A DNA stretch of 64,000 nucleotides. Source: Streptomyces sp. QL37. GTDB taxonomy: Bacteria > Actinomycetota > Actinomycetes > Streptomycetales > Streptomycetaceae. Made by a program: the position numbers and the translations under genes. The first letter of the stretch is position 1; the number at the start of each line of letters is the position of its first letter. This document shows, piece after piece, positions 17,745-26,680 of this stretch. The notes below the pieces were generated by a model. The model was not told the DNA's origin and searched no databases. It saw nothing but the letters and a program-made list of their open reading frames with translations. The stretch spans positions 7,578,605 to 7,642,604 of the forward strand of contig NZ_PTJS01000001.1 in the NCBI RefSeq assembly GCF_002941025.1, given 5' to 3'.

Positions 17745-18215
17745 TCAGCGGACCCTCCCGTACAGGACGTTGCCGGACCAGATCTTCTCCAGCCGGACCA
17801 CGGCACCGGTCTTCGGCGAGTGCCAGATCTTCCCGCTGCCGGCGTAGATGCCGACGTGGTACACACTGCGGCCCGCGTGGAAAAAGACGAGGTCGCCGCG
17901 TTTCCGCTGCGACCTGGAGATATGGCGGGTCTTGTTGTACTGCTGCTGAGCCGTGCGGGGTAGTTTCTTGCCGGCTTTCTTGAACGAGTAGAGCGTGAGC
18001 CCGGAGCAGTCGAACCTGTGGGGGCCGGTGGCGCCCCATCTGTAGGGCGCGCCCTTCTTCGAGGCCGCGATCTTGAGTGCCTTCGTCGAGTGGGCGGCGG
18101 CCTCGGCGTCGTTCACGAGACCGGGGGCCATCATGGTGGTGCCTACGGCGAATGTCAGAACCGAGGCCGTACCGACCCGGGCGAACAGAGACGGGACATG
18201 AACCTGCGCAGTCAT
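17745..18215 (-). CDS. Secreted NlpC/P60 cell-wall hydrolase
   Basis: 156 aa. Signal peptide at about 1-40 (hydrophobic VLTFAVGTTMMAPGLV, cleavage near AEAAAHS). The rest is one NlpC/P60 domain with the Cys-His-His set in FDCSGLT (C70), YHVGIY (H120) and IWHSP (H132). It would cut peptidoglycan stem peptides outside the membrane. No LysM or SH3 cell-wall-binding domain, so it is a minimal enzyme. ATG at 18215 follows GAAGGG. The leader contains a probable c-di-AMP riboswitch, as for other actinobacterial wall hydrolases such as rpfA. Confidence 0.92.
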   Translation of the reverse strand: MTAQVHVPSLFARVGTASVLTFAVGTTMMAPGLVNDAEAAAHSTKALKIAASKKGAPYRWGATGPHRFDCSGLTLYSFKKAGKKLPRTAQQQYNKTRHISRSQRKRGDLVFFHAGRSVYHVGIYAGSGKIWHSPKTGAVVRLEKIWSGNVLYGRVR

Positions 18216-18224
18216 GCGCAACCC

Positions 18225-18405
18225 TTCGTCAGCCGCCTGTGAAGGATGACCTGTCGGGTTCGGGCTGGCGAAGTTGCCCGGCCGCGCGAAGCGGCTTCAC
18301 CCCGAGGGCCGTCCGGAATTCCGGTCGGCCCGTTGTGCTCGGGTCCTCCACTCCTGCCGATCCACTCCTGTCGACCAGGCATCCGGACGGCGGCAGGACT
18401 CGGCG
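18225..18405 (-). promoter_or_regulatory. ydaO/yuaA-type cyclic-di-AMP riboswitch
   Basis: Read on the minus strand, the leader of the NlpC/P60 gene contains the ordered conserved blocks of the ydaO class as I know them from Streptomyces: CGAGTCCTGCCGCC, GGCAGGAGTGGAGGACCC, CGGGGTGAAGCCG, GCGGCCGGGCAACTTC, GCCCGAACCCGACAG and CAGGCGGCTGACGAAGGG just before the start codon. Block order and the position upstream of a wall hydrolase both fit. c-di-AMP binding would switch expression off. Exact edges are approximate; the rest of the 535-bp gap (18406-18750) shows no gene. Confidence 0.82.
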
Positions 18406-18750
18406 TCCGCCCGGACCGCCCCGCCGCGGTGGCGGGGGCTTGTCGTCCCAGGGATCTTTACGCACGCGCCGCCGGATTTCCTCGCTGAAGTGCCGATATG
18501 TGAGAGTCGTCACGACTGATCCGATCGGGTGGACGGGGCCGGGCCGGAGCCGGGGCGGCCACACCGGACCAGCCGCGCACCAGCGGCGGAACAGCAGATT
18601 CCGTTCAGTGTCCGCGCCATTCGCGCAAGTTGGCCTGTCCCTCGGGCGGGGGACCTCCTACGCCGATCGAGCGAGGAAAACTCGTCGGCACGCCGGGCGT
18701 GTCGAAAAGCGGCGCAGAAGAAGGGGCGCGGCGAGTCGGGCGCGGAGCTC

Positions 18751-19059
18751 TCAACTCGACGACTCGGGAGGCACGGCGACCCGTCCGGCGCGACGCTCGC
18801 CGTCCAGCAGCCGCAGCGCCCTGGCCAACGTGGCGGCGTGGATCTGCGACTCACCCCGATCGTGCATCAGCACGAGTGCGTCGCGGAGGGCGGTGGCCCG
18901 GGACGCGAGGGCCTGAGCCGCCCGGAGCGCCCCGTACGTGTCGCTGCCGCGGGCGGGGTTGATGCGGCCGAGCTGGTCGAGCACCTCCAGATAGCAGTCG
19001 ATGAACTCGGCCTCGGCGCGGGTCAGGGCGGGGAGCGGCGGGAACTGGGGTGAGAGCAT
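18751..19059 (-). CDS. Hypothetical protein downstream of clpP paralogue, 102 aa
   Basis: Not recognised. ATG at 19059 (MLSPQFPPLP) lies 7 bp after the clpP paralogue stop, so the two are probably cotranscribed. The predicted protein is mostly helical (ALTRAEAEFIDCYLEVLDQL; GALRAAQALASRATALRDAL; IHAATLARALRLLDGERR), without membrane segments. Because it travels with an apparently His-less ClpP subunit, it could be an adaptor or assembly partner, but this is only a guess from position. Confidence 0.7.
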   Translation of the reverse strand: MLSPQFPPLPALTRAEAEFIDCYLEVLDQLGRINPARGSDTYGALRAAQALASRATALRDALVLMHDRGESQIHAATLARALRLLDGERRAGRVAVPPESSS

Positions 19060-19066
19060 CGGGCGT

Positions 19067-19702
19067 TCACCTCGTGGGATGCGGCGGCTGGGGCGGTGTG
19101 CGGTTCTCCACGACGTGGTCCACCAGCCCGAACGCCAGGGCGGCCTTGGCATCGAGAATGGTGTCCCGTTCGATGTCTGCGCTGATCTCCCGTGTGGAAC
19201 GCCCTGTGTGACGGGCCAGCATGGCCGTGAGCATCTCGCGTTCGCGCTCCAACTCGCGGGCCTGGATCTCGAGATCGGAGGGCTGGCCCTGCACCGGTTC
19301 GTCCAGGGCGGGTTGCTGGATGACTACCCGGGCGCCCGGCAGGGCATGTCGGCGTCCGGGTGCGCCGGCCGCGAGCAGCACCGCGGCGCTGGAGCCCGCC
19401 TGGCCGAGGCAGAAGGTCTCCACCTCGCAGGCGAGGAAGTGCATCGTGTCGTAGATCGCGGTCATGGCGTTGAAGGAGCCACCGGGCGAGTTGATGTAGA
19501 GGGACAGGGGCCGGTCGGGGTCCGCGTGCTCCAGATACATGAACTGCGCGATCAGGTCGGTCGCCGCGGTGTCGTCCACCGGCGTGCCGAGGAAGACGAT
19601 CCGCTCGGACAGCAGCTTCGAGTACGGATCCATGCTCCGGGAGCCGTAGGCGGTGCGCTCGGTGAACTCGGGCAGGACGTAGCGGGCGGCGGGACGGAAC
19701 AT
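19067..19702 (-). CDS. ClpP-family protease subunit with catalytic His replaced by Gln
   Basis: 211 aa, ClpP/crotonase-fold serine protease paralogue close to the second Streptomyces ClpP type (VLPEFTER...[34 protein letters not shown]). The nucleophile region [11 protein letters not shown] (Ser104) and the Asp of IERDTILDA (D180) are present, but the position of the catalytic His, MIHQP in ordinary ClpP, reads VIQQP (Gln129, codon CAG). By family knowledge this should abolish or greatly reduce proteolysis, suggesting a structural or regulatory ring subunit. Divergent from an orphan Phd gene. Confidence 0.9.
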   Translation of the reverse strand: MFRPAARYVLPEFTERTAYGSRSMDPYSKLLSERIVFLGTPVDDTAATDLIAQFMYLEHADPDRPLSLYINSPGGSFNAMTAIYDTMHFLACEVETFCLGQAGSSAAVLLAAGAPGRRHALPGARVVIQQPALDEPVQGQPSDLEIQARELEREREMLTAMLARHTGRSTREISADIERDTILDAKAALAFGLVDHVVENRTPPQPPHPTR

Positions 19703-19748
19703 GGCGATGCCTCTCCTCGGACCACAGCGAATCGCAGGACGTAAAAAA

Positions 19749-19763
19749 TGTACAGGACGTACA
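19749..19763. promoter_or_regulatory. Inverted repeat between clpP paralogue and phd gene, candidate operator
   Basis: TGTAC-AGGAC-GTACA, perfect 5-bp arms around 5 bp, also readable as a direct repeat of GTACAGGA. It overlaps the promoter/leader of the Phd gene, 19 bp before its ATG and about 47 bp from the clpP start. Phd proteins bind such palindromes in their own promoters; binding here is inferred. Confidence 0.5.
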
Positions 19764-19781
19764 GGAGGTTATGATGGGGCT

Positions 19782-20081
19782 ATGGCCTACGAGATTCCGG
19801 TGACGCAAGCCCGGGCGGAGCTCGCCGAACTGATCAACCGCGTCGTCTACGGGGGTGAACGGGTCGTGGTGACGCGGCACGGAAAGCCTCTGGTGGCCCT
19901 GGTTTCGGCCGCTGACCTGCAACGGCTCGAGAGCGAAGAGGAGGCGGCGCAGGAGGCGGCAGCCGAGGAGCAGGTGATCAGTTCGGTCTCCTCGTTCCGC
20001 TCCGTCTCGTCTGCTCAGGGCGAACAGCACCGCTTCGGGCTCGCGGCGGAGCACCGCGGCTACGAGGACCGGAACCGCTGA
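19782..20081 (+). CDS. Phd/YefM-family antitoxin without adjacent toxin
   Basis: 99 aa. N-terminal Phd_YefM domain: MAYEIPVTQARAELAELINR, then GGERVVVTRHGKPLVALVS and AADLQRLE. The C-terminus is an acidic Glu/Ala stretch and a short tail, the usual toxin-binding region. ATG at 19782 follows AGGAGG at 19763-19768. No toxin gene follows: the next feature is a terminator and a convergent membrane-protein gene. The neighbour on the other side is a ClpP paralogue, notable since Clp proteases degrade antitoxins. Confidence 0.9.
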   Translation: MAYEIPVTQARAELAELINRVVYGGERVVVTRHGKPLVALVSAADLQRLESEEEAAQEAAAEEQVISSVSSFRSVSSAQGEQHRFGLAAEHRGYEDRNR

Positions 20082-20130
20082 CGCCGCCCGCGCAACCCTG
20101 AGTCCCCGGCTGCCGCGGGACCGCCAAAAG

Positions 20131-20162
20131 CCGAGCCCCCGCCTGTCCTGGCGGGGGCTCGG
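20131..20162. terminator. Strong bidirectional terminator hairpin
   Basis: Perfect 13-bp stem CCGAGCCCCCGCC / GGCGGGGGCTCGG with a TGTCCT loop between the convergent Phd and membrane-protein genes. Confidence 0.85.
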
Positions 20163-20179
20163 TTCGTCCGGGTGGTGCG

Positions 20180-21178
20180 TCAGTCCGCGAGGACCGGTTC
20201 CCGGCGAAGGCCGGGGGTGCTCCCGGCCGGGATGTCCGTTTCGGGCCGTCGACGGCCGCCGATCAGCACGGCCGTCAGGCCCAGTGCGACCCACGCCGTC
20301 AGGGTCAGCGCGGCCCCGCCTGCCGCGGCGCCGTCGAAAAAGGCGACCGACCTCAGCAGTGAGCCGCCCGCGCCCGGCGGGAGCCACTGGCCGATCATGC
20401 CGACCGGTTCGGGGAGAAGCTCAGGTGCGCTCGTGACGCCCGAGAAGGAATTGCCGAGCAGCACCATCAGCAGCGCGCCCATGCCGATGCCCTTCGGGCC
20501 GAACAGTGCCGCGAGCCCTGCGACGCCGGAGGAGATCGCCAGCACGGTGAGTGCGACGACGCCGGCTTCCGTCCACCAGTCACCCGTCACCACGCCCAGC
20601 CAACTGTGGGCGACGGTGGTGGCGGCGACACCCACCAGCCCCGCCGCGCCGACCAGAGTCACGGCCGCCCTGGCGCCCCTGAGCCCCGTCACGGTCACCA
20701 AGGCCCCGGCGGCGACACCGGCGAGCGCCAGCGGCAGGATGCTCGCGCCGAGCGCGGCGCCGCGCGGATCCGCCTCGGGCGCGGCGACGACATCGGTGAC
20801 CGTCACGGCCGTTCCCGATGGAGCCGCCCCCTTGGCCGCCTCGGTCAGGAGCTGCGAGACGACGGGGCTCGCCGCCGAGGCGGTGAGCAGCCGTGGGCCC
20901 TCCCCGGTGACGACGAAGGCGCCGTATACGACCCGGTCCTCGATCGCCTCGCGGGCCGAGGCCTCGTCGTCGTAACGGTGGATCTCGAAGGCTCCCGCGC
21001 GCTGTTCCAACTGCCTCTGCAGCTGGTCGGCCGCCGGTGCGGCGCCCGCGACACCCACGGGCAGGTCGCGCGGGGCGATCCGGGCAGCGGGCCAGGAGAA
21101 CGCCCAGAGGCTGAGTGTCACGATCAGCGGGACGAGGAGGATGACCGCGACCGCGCGGCGGTTCGGCGCAGCAGGCAT
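20180..21178 (-). CDS. ABC-2-like membrane protein (YhgE/Pip-like), TetR-linked
   Basis: 332 aa. First membrane segment at about 8-27 (VAVILLVPLIVTLSLWAF), then a soluble extracytoplasmic region to about 140 (DQLQRQLEQRAGAFEIHRYD; YGAFVVTGEGPRLLTA), then about five or six membrane helices to 305. This is the layout of ABC-2/YhgE-Pip-type permeases, but there is no ATPase gene here. It is divergent from a TetR regulator with two shared operator-like repeats, so it is probably an inducible efflux or envelope component. Specific function unknown. Confidence 0.8.
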   Translation of the reverse strand: MPAAPNRRAVAVILLVPLIVTLSLWAFSWPAARIAPRDLPVGVAGAAPAADQLQRQLEQRAGAFEIHRYDDEASAREAIEDRVVYGAFVVTGEGPRLLTASAASPVVSQLLTEAAKGAAPSGTAVTVTDVVAAPEADPRGAALGASILPLALAGVAAGALVTVTGLRGARAAVTLVGAAGLVGVAATTVAHSWLGVVTGDWWTEAGVVALTVLAISSGVAGLAALFGPKGIGMGALLMVLLGNSFSGVTSAPELLPEPVGMIGQWLPPGAGGSLLRSVAFFDGAAAGGAALTLTAWVALGLTAVLIGGRRRPETDIPAGSTPGLRREPVLAD

Positions 21179-21201
21179 GACGACTGCCTCAATTCAAAGA
21201 G

Positions 21202-21275
21202 AAGGATCGTTCGTTTTACGTCGGCCATACTGTCTCCCCGCCCTGGGCGCTTGTCAAGAAGGAACGTTCGTTTTA
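21202..21275. promoter_or_regulatory. Two direct 17-bp operator-like repeats between membrane gene and TetR
   Basis: AAGGANCGTTCGTTTTA occurs at 21202-21218 and 21259-21275, 57 bp apart, differing at one base. The second copy contains the palindrome GAACGTTC. One copy lies near each divergent start, the expected layout for a TetR repressor controlling both itself and its target. Confidence 0.75.
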
Positions 21276-21285
21276 GATTGGGGCC

Positions 21286-21906
21286 ATGGCACGTGTATCC
21301 CAGGAGCACCTCGACGCCCGCCGTCGGCAGATCCTCGCCGGCGCCGCGCTCTGCTTCGCCCGTAACGGTTTCCACGGCACCTCGATGCAGGACGTGCTGA
21401 AGGAGGTCGGGCTGTCGGCCGGAGCCGTCTACCGCTACTTCGCGGGCAAGGAGGACCTGATCGGGGCCATCGCCGACGAGGCGTTCAGCTTCATCCGGAG
21501 CGCTTTCGAGGAGGCGGCGGAGCTCGCCCCGCCCCCCACTCCCGACGTACTGCTCGGCAGGGTGCTGCGCGGGGTCTTCGAGGGGCGGATCTACGGGATG
21601 GAGCGCCGTACGTGCGCCGCGCTCATCGTCCAGGTGTGGGCGGAGACCCTGCGCGACGACCAGTTGGCGAGGACGCTCGAGGACGGCTACGCAGGCATGC
21701 GCGCGGCCTGGGCGAAGCTGGTGGACGCCTACCGCGCGGCCGGTCTCATGCACTCCGACGTCCCGGCCGACGATGTCGCCCGCACCATGATCGCCACCGC
21801 TCAGGGGTTCATGGCGCAGGAGGCCCTCTTCGGTGGAGTCGAACCCGCCGTCCTGGAGAACGGGTTGCGCGGGCTGATGTCCATGGACCGGTCAAAGATC
21901 AGTTAA
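21286..21906 (+). CDS. TetR-family transcriptional regulator
   Basis: 206 aa. TetR_N HTH at about 10-60: ARRRQILAGAALCFARNGFH, then SMQDVLKEVGLSAGAVYRYF, followed by KEDLIGAIADEA. The rest is a helical ligand-binding and dimerisation domain of the TetR_C type. It probably represses the divergent membrane protein and itself via the two repeats upstream. Ligand unknown. Confidence 0.95.
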   Translation: MARVSQEHLDARRRQILAGAALCFARNGFHGTSMQDVLKEVGLSAGAVYRYFAGKEDLIGAIADEAFSFIRSAFEEAAELAPPPTPDVLLGRVLRGVFEGRIYGMERRTCAALIVQVWAETLRDDQLARTLEDGYAGMRAAWAKLVDAYRAAGLMHSDVPADDVARTMIATAQGFMAQEALFGGVEPAVLENGLRGLMSMDRSKIS

Positions 21907-21965
21907 CGCGCCGGAAAAACTTCCGCCCTAACGTGCAATACCTGGTCGCGGAATCCTCTTCATCG

Positions 21966-21982
21966 TTCAACAGAGTGTTGAA
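21966..21982. promoter_or_regulatory. Inverted repeat upstream of ureA, candidate operator
   Basis: TTCAAC-AGAGT-GTTGAA, perfect 6-bp arms with a 5-bp spacer, 64 bp before the ureA start. It is in the only promoter-sized gap before the urease operon. Which regulator would bind is not clear from sequence. Confidence 0.45.
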
Positions 21983-22045
21983 GGCGGGATAGGGTCCCGC
22001 TGCGTCCGGGGCAGGTACCGGGCGGGAGACGAAGAGGGTGGAAGC

Positions 22046-22348
22046 GTGCAACTGACTCCGCACGAACAGGAACGCCTGCTCATCCATGTGGCGGCCGACG
22101 TCGCCGAGAAGCGCAGGGCGCGCGGACTGCGCTTGAATCACCCCGAGGCGATCGCGCTGATCACCTCGCACCTTCTGGAAGGTGCCCGCGACGGCCGGAC
22201 CGTGGCCGAACTGATGGCCTCCGGAAGGAAGGTCCTCACCCGCGACGACGTCATGGACGGCATCCCCGAGATGATCCACGACGTCCAGGTGGAGGCCACC
22301 TTCCCGGACGGCACCAAGCTCGTCACCGTCCACGAACCGATCGTCTGA
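22046..22348 (+). CDS. ureA: Urease subunit gamma
   Basis: 100 aa, GTG start. Typical Ure[21 protein letters not shown], then [29 protein letters not shown] and a final LVTVHEPI. It forms the trimer base of the (alpha-beta-gamma)3 urease. The start follows a GAGGGTGG sequence. First gene of ureABCFGD, with 14 bp to ureB. Confidence 0.97.
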   Translation: MQLTPHEQERLLIHVAADVAEKRRARGLRLNHPEAIALITSHLLEGARDGRTVAELMASGRKVLTRDDVMDGIPEMIHDVQVEATFPDGTKLVTVHEPIV

Positions 22349-22362
22349 CGGGGGAACGGCCG

Positions 22363-22674
22363 ATGATTCCCGGAGAGATCCTGTTCGCGGAGGGGCGGAT
22401 CGCGCTCAACGAGGGGCGCCCCGTCACCCGTCTCACCGTCCTCAACGCCGCTGACCGGCCCGTCCAGGTCGGCTCGCACTACCACTTCGCCGAGGCCAAC
22501 CCCGGCCTGGACTTCGACCGCCGCGCCGCCCACGGGCTGCGGCTGGACATCGCCGCCGGAACCGCTGTGCGCTTCGAGCCCGGTATCCCCGTCGACGTCG
22601 AACTCGTCCCGCTCGCAGGCCTGCGCATCGTCCCCGGACTGCGCGGCGACACCGGAGGTTCCCTCGATGCCTGA
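22363..22674 (+). CDS. ureB: Urease subunit beta
   Basis: 103 aa. Canonical Ure[12 protein letters not shown] at the start, [19 protein letters not shown] (VGSHxHF motif) near residue 35, and [20 protein letters not shown]. Structural subunit of the urease trimer. Overlaps ureC by 8 bp, so the two are translationally coupled in equal amounts. Confidence 0.97.
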   Translation: MIPGEILFAEGRIALNEGRPVTRLTVLNAADRPVQVGSHYHFAEANPGLDFDRRAAHGLRLDIAAGTAVRFEPGIPVDVELVPLAGLRIVPGLRGDTGGSLDA

Positions 22675-24388
22675 GCTCAGCCGTCCCGTGTACGCCGACC
22701 TGTTCGGGCCCACCACCGGCGACCGCATCCGGCTCGCCGACACCGACCTCGTCGTCGAGATCGAGGAGGACCGCTCCGGCGGCCCCGGACGGGCCGGTGA
22801 CGAGGCGGTGTTCGGCGGCGGCAAGGTGATCCGTGAATCGATGGGCCAGGCGCGGACCACCCGCGCCGAAGGGGCCCCGGACACCGTCATCACCGGCGCC
22901 GTCATCATCGACCACTGGGGCGTCGTCAAGGCCGACATCGGCATCCGTGACGGGAGGATCGCCGGGATCGGCAAGGCCGGCAACCCGGACACGATGGACG
23001 GCGTCCACCCCGACCTGGTCATCGGCCCCGAGACCGAGATCATCGCGGGCAACGGCAAGTTCGTCACCGCCGGTGCCATCGACGCGCACGTCCACTTCAT
23101 CTCGCCGACCCTCGTCGACCAGGCGCTCTCCTCCGGGATCACCACCCTCGTCGGCGGGGGTACGGGCCCGGCCGAGGGGACCAGGGCCACGACGATCACC
23201 CCGGGCCCCTGGCACCTCGCCCGGATGTTCGAGGCGCTCGAGGCGTACCCCGTCAACATCGGTCTGCTCGGCAAGGGCAACACGATGTCCCGGGAGGCCA
23301 TGCACTCCCAACTCCGTGCGGGGGCGCTGGGGTTCAAGATCCACGAGGACTGGGGTGCGACCCCTGCCGTCATCGACGCCTGCCTGAGCGTGTGCGAGGA
23401 GACCGGGGCCCAGCTCGCCATCCACACGGACACGCTCAACGAGGCCGGGTTCGTCGCCGACACGCTGGCCGCCATCGCGGGGCGCTCCATCCACGCGTAC
23501 CACACCGAAGGCGCGGGCGGCGGGCACGCTCCCGACATCATCAGCGTGGTCTCGGAGCCCTACGTCCTGCCCAGCTCCACCAATCCGACCCGGCCGCACA
23601 CCGTCAACACCATCGAGGAACACCTCGACATGCTGATGGTCTGCCACCACCTCAACCCCACGGTGCCGGAGGACCTCGCCTTCGCCGAGTCCCGGATCCG
23701 GCCCTCGACCATCGCGGCCGAGGACATCCTCCACGACCTCGGAGCGATCTCGATCATCTCCTCGGACTCCCAGGCGATGGGCCGCATCGGCGAGGTGATC
23801 CTGCGTACCTGGCAGACCGCCCATGTGATGAAGCGGCGGCGCGGAGCGCTGCCGGGCGACGGCCCCGCCGACAACCACCGAGCCCGTCGATATGTCGCCA
23901 AATACACGATCAACCCGGCGGTGGCCCAAGGGCTGGACCGGGAGATCGGCTCCGTCGAGACCGGAAAGCTAGCCGATCTCGTGCTGTGGGACCCCGCGTT
24001 CTTCGGCGTCAAGCCGCAGACCGTGATCAAGGGCGGCCAGATCGCGTACGCGCAGATGGGCGACGCCAACGCGTCGATCCCCACCCCGCAGCCGGTCATG
24101 CCGCGCCCGATGTTCGGCGCCGTGGGCCGGGCACCGTCGGCCAACTCACTCAACTTCGTGTCCTCGGCCGCCGTCGAGGCCGGACTGCCGGAGCGCCTGG
24201 GGCTCGGCAAGCGGTTCGTGCCGATCACCAGTACCCGAGGAGTCACCAAGGCGGACATGCGGGAGAACGACGCCCTGCCCCGGGTCCAGGTCGACCCCGA
24301 CAGCTTCGCCGTCACCATCGACGGTGATCCGGTCGAACCCGCCCCCGCCGCTGAACTGCCCATGGCCCAGCGGTACTTCCTTTTCTGA
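22667..24388 (+). CDS. ureC: Urease subunit alpha (catalytic)
   Basis: 573 aa. Hydrolyses urea to ammonia and carbamate at a di-nickel centre. All metal and catalytic residues are visible: the HxH of DAHVHFI near 140, the carbamylated Lys in GFKIHEDWG near 224, [26 protein letters not shown], the flap His in MVCHHLNP, and the Asp of [12 protein letters not shown] near 366. Length and order are normal, so the enzyme should be active once nickel is loaded by UreD-F-G. Confidence 0.98.
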   Translation: MPELSRPVYADLFGPTTGDRIRLADTDLVVEIEEDRSGGPGRAGDEAVFGGGKVIRESMGQARTTRAEGAPDTVITGAVIIDHWGVVKADIGIRDGRIAGIGKAGNPDTMDGVHPDLVIGPETEIIAGNGKFVTAGAIDAHVHFISPTLVDQALSSGITTLVGGGTGPAEGTRATTITPGPWHLARMFEALEAYPVNIGLLGKGNTMSREAMHSQLRAGALGFKIHEDWGATPAVIDACLSVCEETGAQLAIHTDTLNEAGFVADTLAAIAGRSIHAYHTEGAGGGHAPDIISVVSEPYVLPSSTNPTRPHTVNTIEEHLDMLMVCHHLNPTVPEDLAFAESRIRPSTIAAEDILHDLGAISIISSDSQAMGRIGEVILRTWQTAHVMKRRRGALPGDGPADNHRARRYVAKYTINPAVAQGLDREIGSVETGKLADLVLWDPAFFGVKPQTVIKGGQIAYAQMGDANASIPTPQPVMPRPMFGAVGRAPSANSLNFVSSAAVEAGLPERLGLGKRFVPITSTRGVTKADMRENDALPRVQVDPDSFAVTIDGDPVEPAPAAELPMAQRYFLF

Positions 24389-24405
24389 GGGCGGGACAGC
24401 ACTTC

Positions 24406-25071
24406 ATGACGACGCGCGCAGCCCTGCTCGTCCTCGCCGACGGCCGGTTCCCCGCAGGCGGGCACGCCCACTCCGGCGGTGCCGAGCCGGCCGTCAAGGC
24501 GGGACGCATCCGTAACGCCGAGGACCTGGCGGACTTCTGCCTGGGCCGGCTTCACACCACCGGGCTCACGTCCGCCGCCCTGGCCGCCGCGGCCGCCCAC
24601 GGCCTGGACCCGCTCGCCCTCGACGAGGCCGCCGACGCCCGGACACCCTCGCCGGCCCTCAGGAACGTCGCCCGTAAGCTCGGCCGGCAGCTGATGAGGG
24701 CGGCGCGAGCCACCTGGCCGAGCGCGGAACTGGCCGCGCTCGCCGAAGCCCGGCCGCGCGGTGCCCACCAGCCCGTCGTCCTCGGGCTCACGGCACGGGC
24801 CGCGGGACTCGAACCCGCGGACGCCGCACACTGCGTCGCCTACGAGGCGGTCAGCGGCCCGGCCACGGCGGTGGTCCGCCTGCTGTCCCTGGACCCCTTC
24901 GAGGCCACCGCGGTCCTCGCCCGGCTCGCGCCCGCGCTCGACCAGGTCGCCGAACAGGCCGCCGAGGCCGCCCGGCACGGCATCGACGCCCTGCCCGCAG
25001 CCTCGGCCCCGCTGCTCGACATCTCCGCCGAGGCCCACGCGGCCTGGCCCGTCCGCCTGTTCGCGTCCTGA
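24406..25071 (+). CDS. ureF: Urease accessory protein UreF
   Basis: 221 aa, all-helical nickel-insertion chaperone that, with UreD, recruits the UreG GTPase to apo-urease. LLVLADGRFPAGGHAHSGG at the N-terminus is the UreF signature (usually DS-FP-G-FSHS-G); LGRQLMRAARATWP lies mid-protein. ATG at 24406 is 17 bp after ureC. Short and divergent as usual for actinobacterial UreF. Confidence 0.93.
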   Translation: MTTRAALLVLADGRFPAGGHAHSGGAEPAVKAGRIRNAEDLADFCLGRLHTTGLTSAALAAAAAHGLDPLALDEAADARTPSPALRNVARKLGRQLMRAARATWPSAELAALAEARPRGAHQPVVLGLTARAAGLEPADAAHCVAYEAVSGPATAVVRLLSLDPFEATAVLARLAPALDQVAEQAAEAARHGIDALPAASAPLLDISAEAHAAWPVRLFAS

Positions 25072-25117
25072 AGCCCCAAAAACCCGCCCCCGCCCGTGAC
25101 CACCAGGAGCCACACCC

Positions 25118-25791
<674 letters not shown>

Positions 25792-25795
<4 letters not shown>

Positions 25796-26577
25796 GCGTC
25801 ACGGCCACCGCCCGGATGACGGCGCGGGCCGACGGACGGGGATCCACCGTGTTGCCGGTCCTGGAGAGCGAGGGGCCGCTGGCCCTGCGCCGGACCAGAT
25901 CCCCTGATCCCGCGTACGCACGTGTCACCTTGGTGGGCGCGATGAGCGCGCCCCTCGGCGGGGACCGGCTCGCGGTCGAGGCTCTGGCCGAGGACGGCGC
26001 ACGGGTGGTGGTGGACTCGGCCGCGGCCACCGTGGCGCTCCCCGGGGCCGGCCCGGATGCCCGCCCCGCCTCGTACGACGTGCGGCTGAGCGTGGGGGAG
26101 GGGGCCGAACTCCACTGGCTCCCCGAACAGATCGTCTCCGCGCACGGCAGCGATCTCGACATGACCACCCGGGCCGAACTCGCCGGGACCGCGCGCCTGG
26201 TGCTCCGTGAGGAACAGATCCTCGGCCGGCACGGTGAGCGCACCGGCAGGCTCTCGACGCGTCTGACCGTGCGGAGGGCCGGCCGGCCGCTGCTCGACCA
26301 GCAACTGGCCTACGGGCCGGGAACGCCAGGAGGCTGGGACGGCGCGGCCGTCCTGGGCGGCCATCGTGCTGTCGGGCAGCTGCTCGTCGTCGACCCCGCG
26401 TTCGACGACGGTCTTCCCGCGCCGCGGCTGCTAGGCCCCACCGCCGCGCTCACCCCTCTGGCCGGGCCGGCTGTCCTGGTGACGGCACTCGCCGCCGACG
26501 CGCGGCTGCTGCGCGCGGTGCTGGACGAGGCGCTGGAAGGTCTGCTGAAGGAGACAAAGGCCCTTCGGGAGCCGTGA
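25792..26577 (+). CDS. ureD: Urease accessory protein UreD
   Basis: 261 aa. UreD/UreH fold scaffold that docks UreF and UreG on apo-urease and channels nickel. Recognisable stretches: [48 protein letters not shown] and [11 protein letters not shown]. Last gene of the cluster, translationally coupled to ureG. No ureE and no nickel transporter gene accompany the cluster. Confidence 0.93.
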
Positions 26578-26680
26578 GTTCGCTCAGCGGGACAGGGGGC
26601 ACCGGTTATTGGTTCGGTAAAGAAACATGCGTACGCCCTGTTCTCGGCAACCCCACAGACGAAAGGATCCGCCTGGACAC

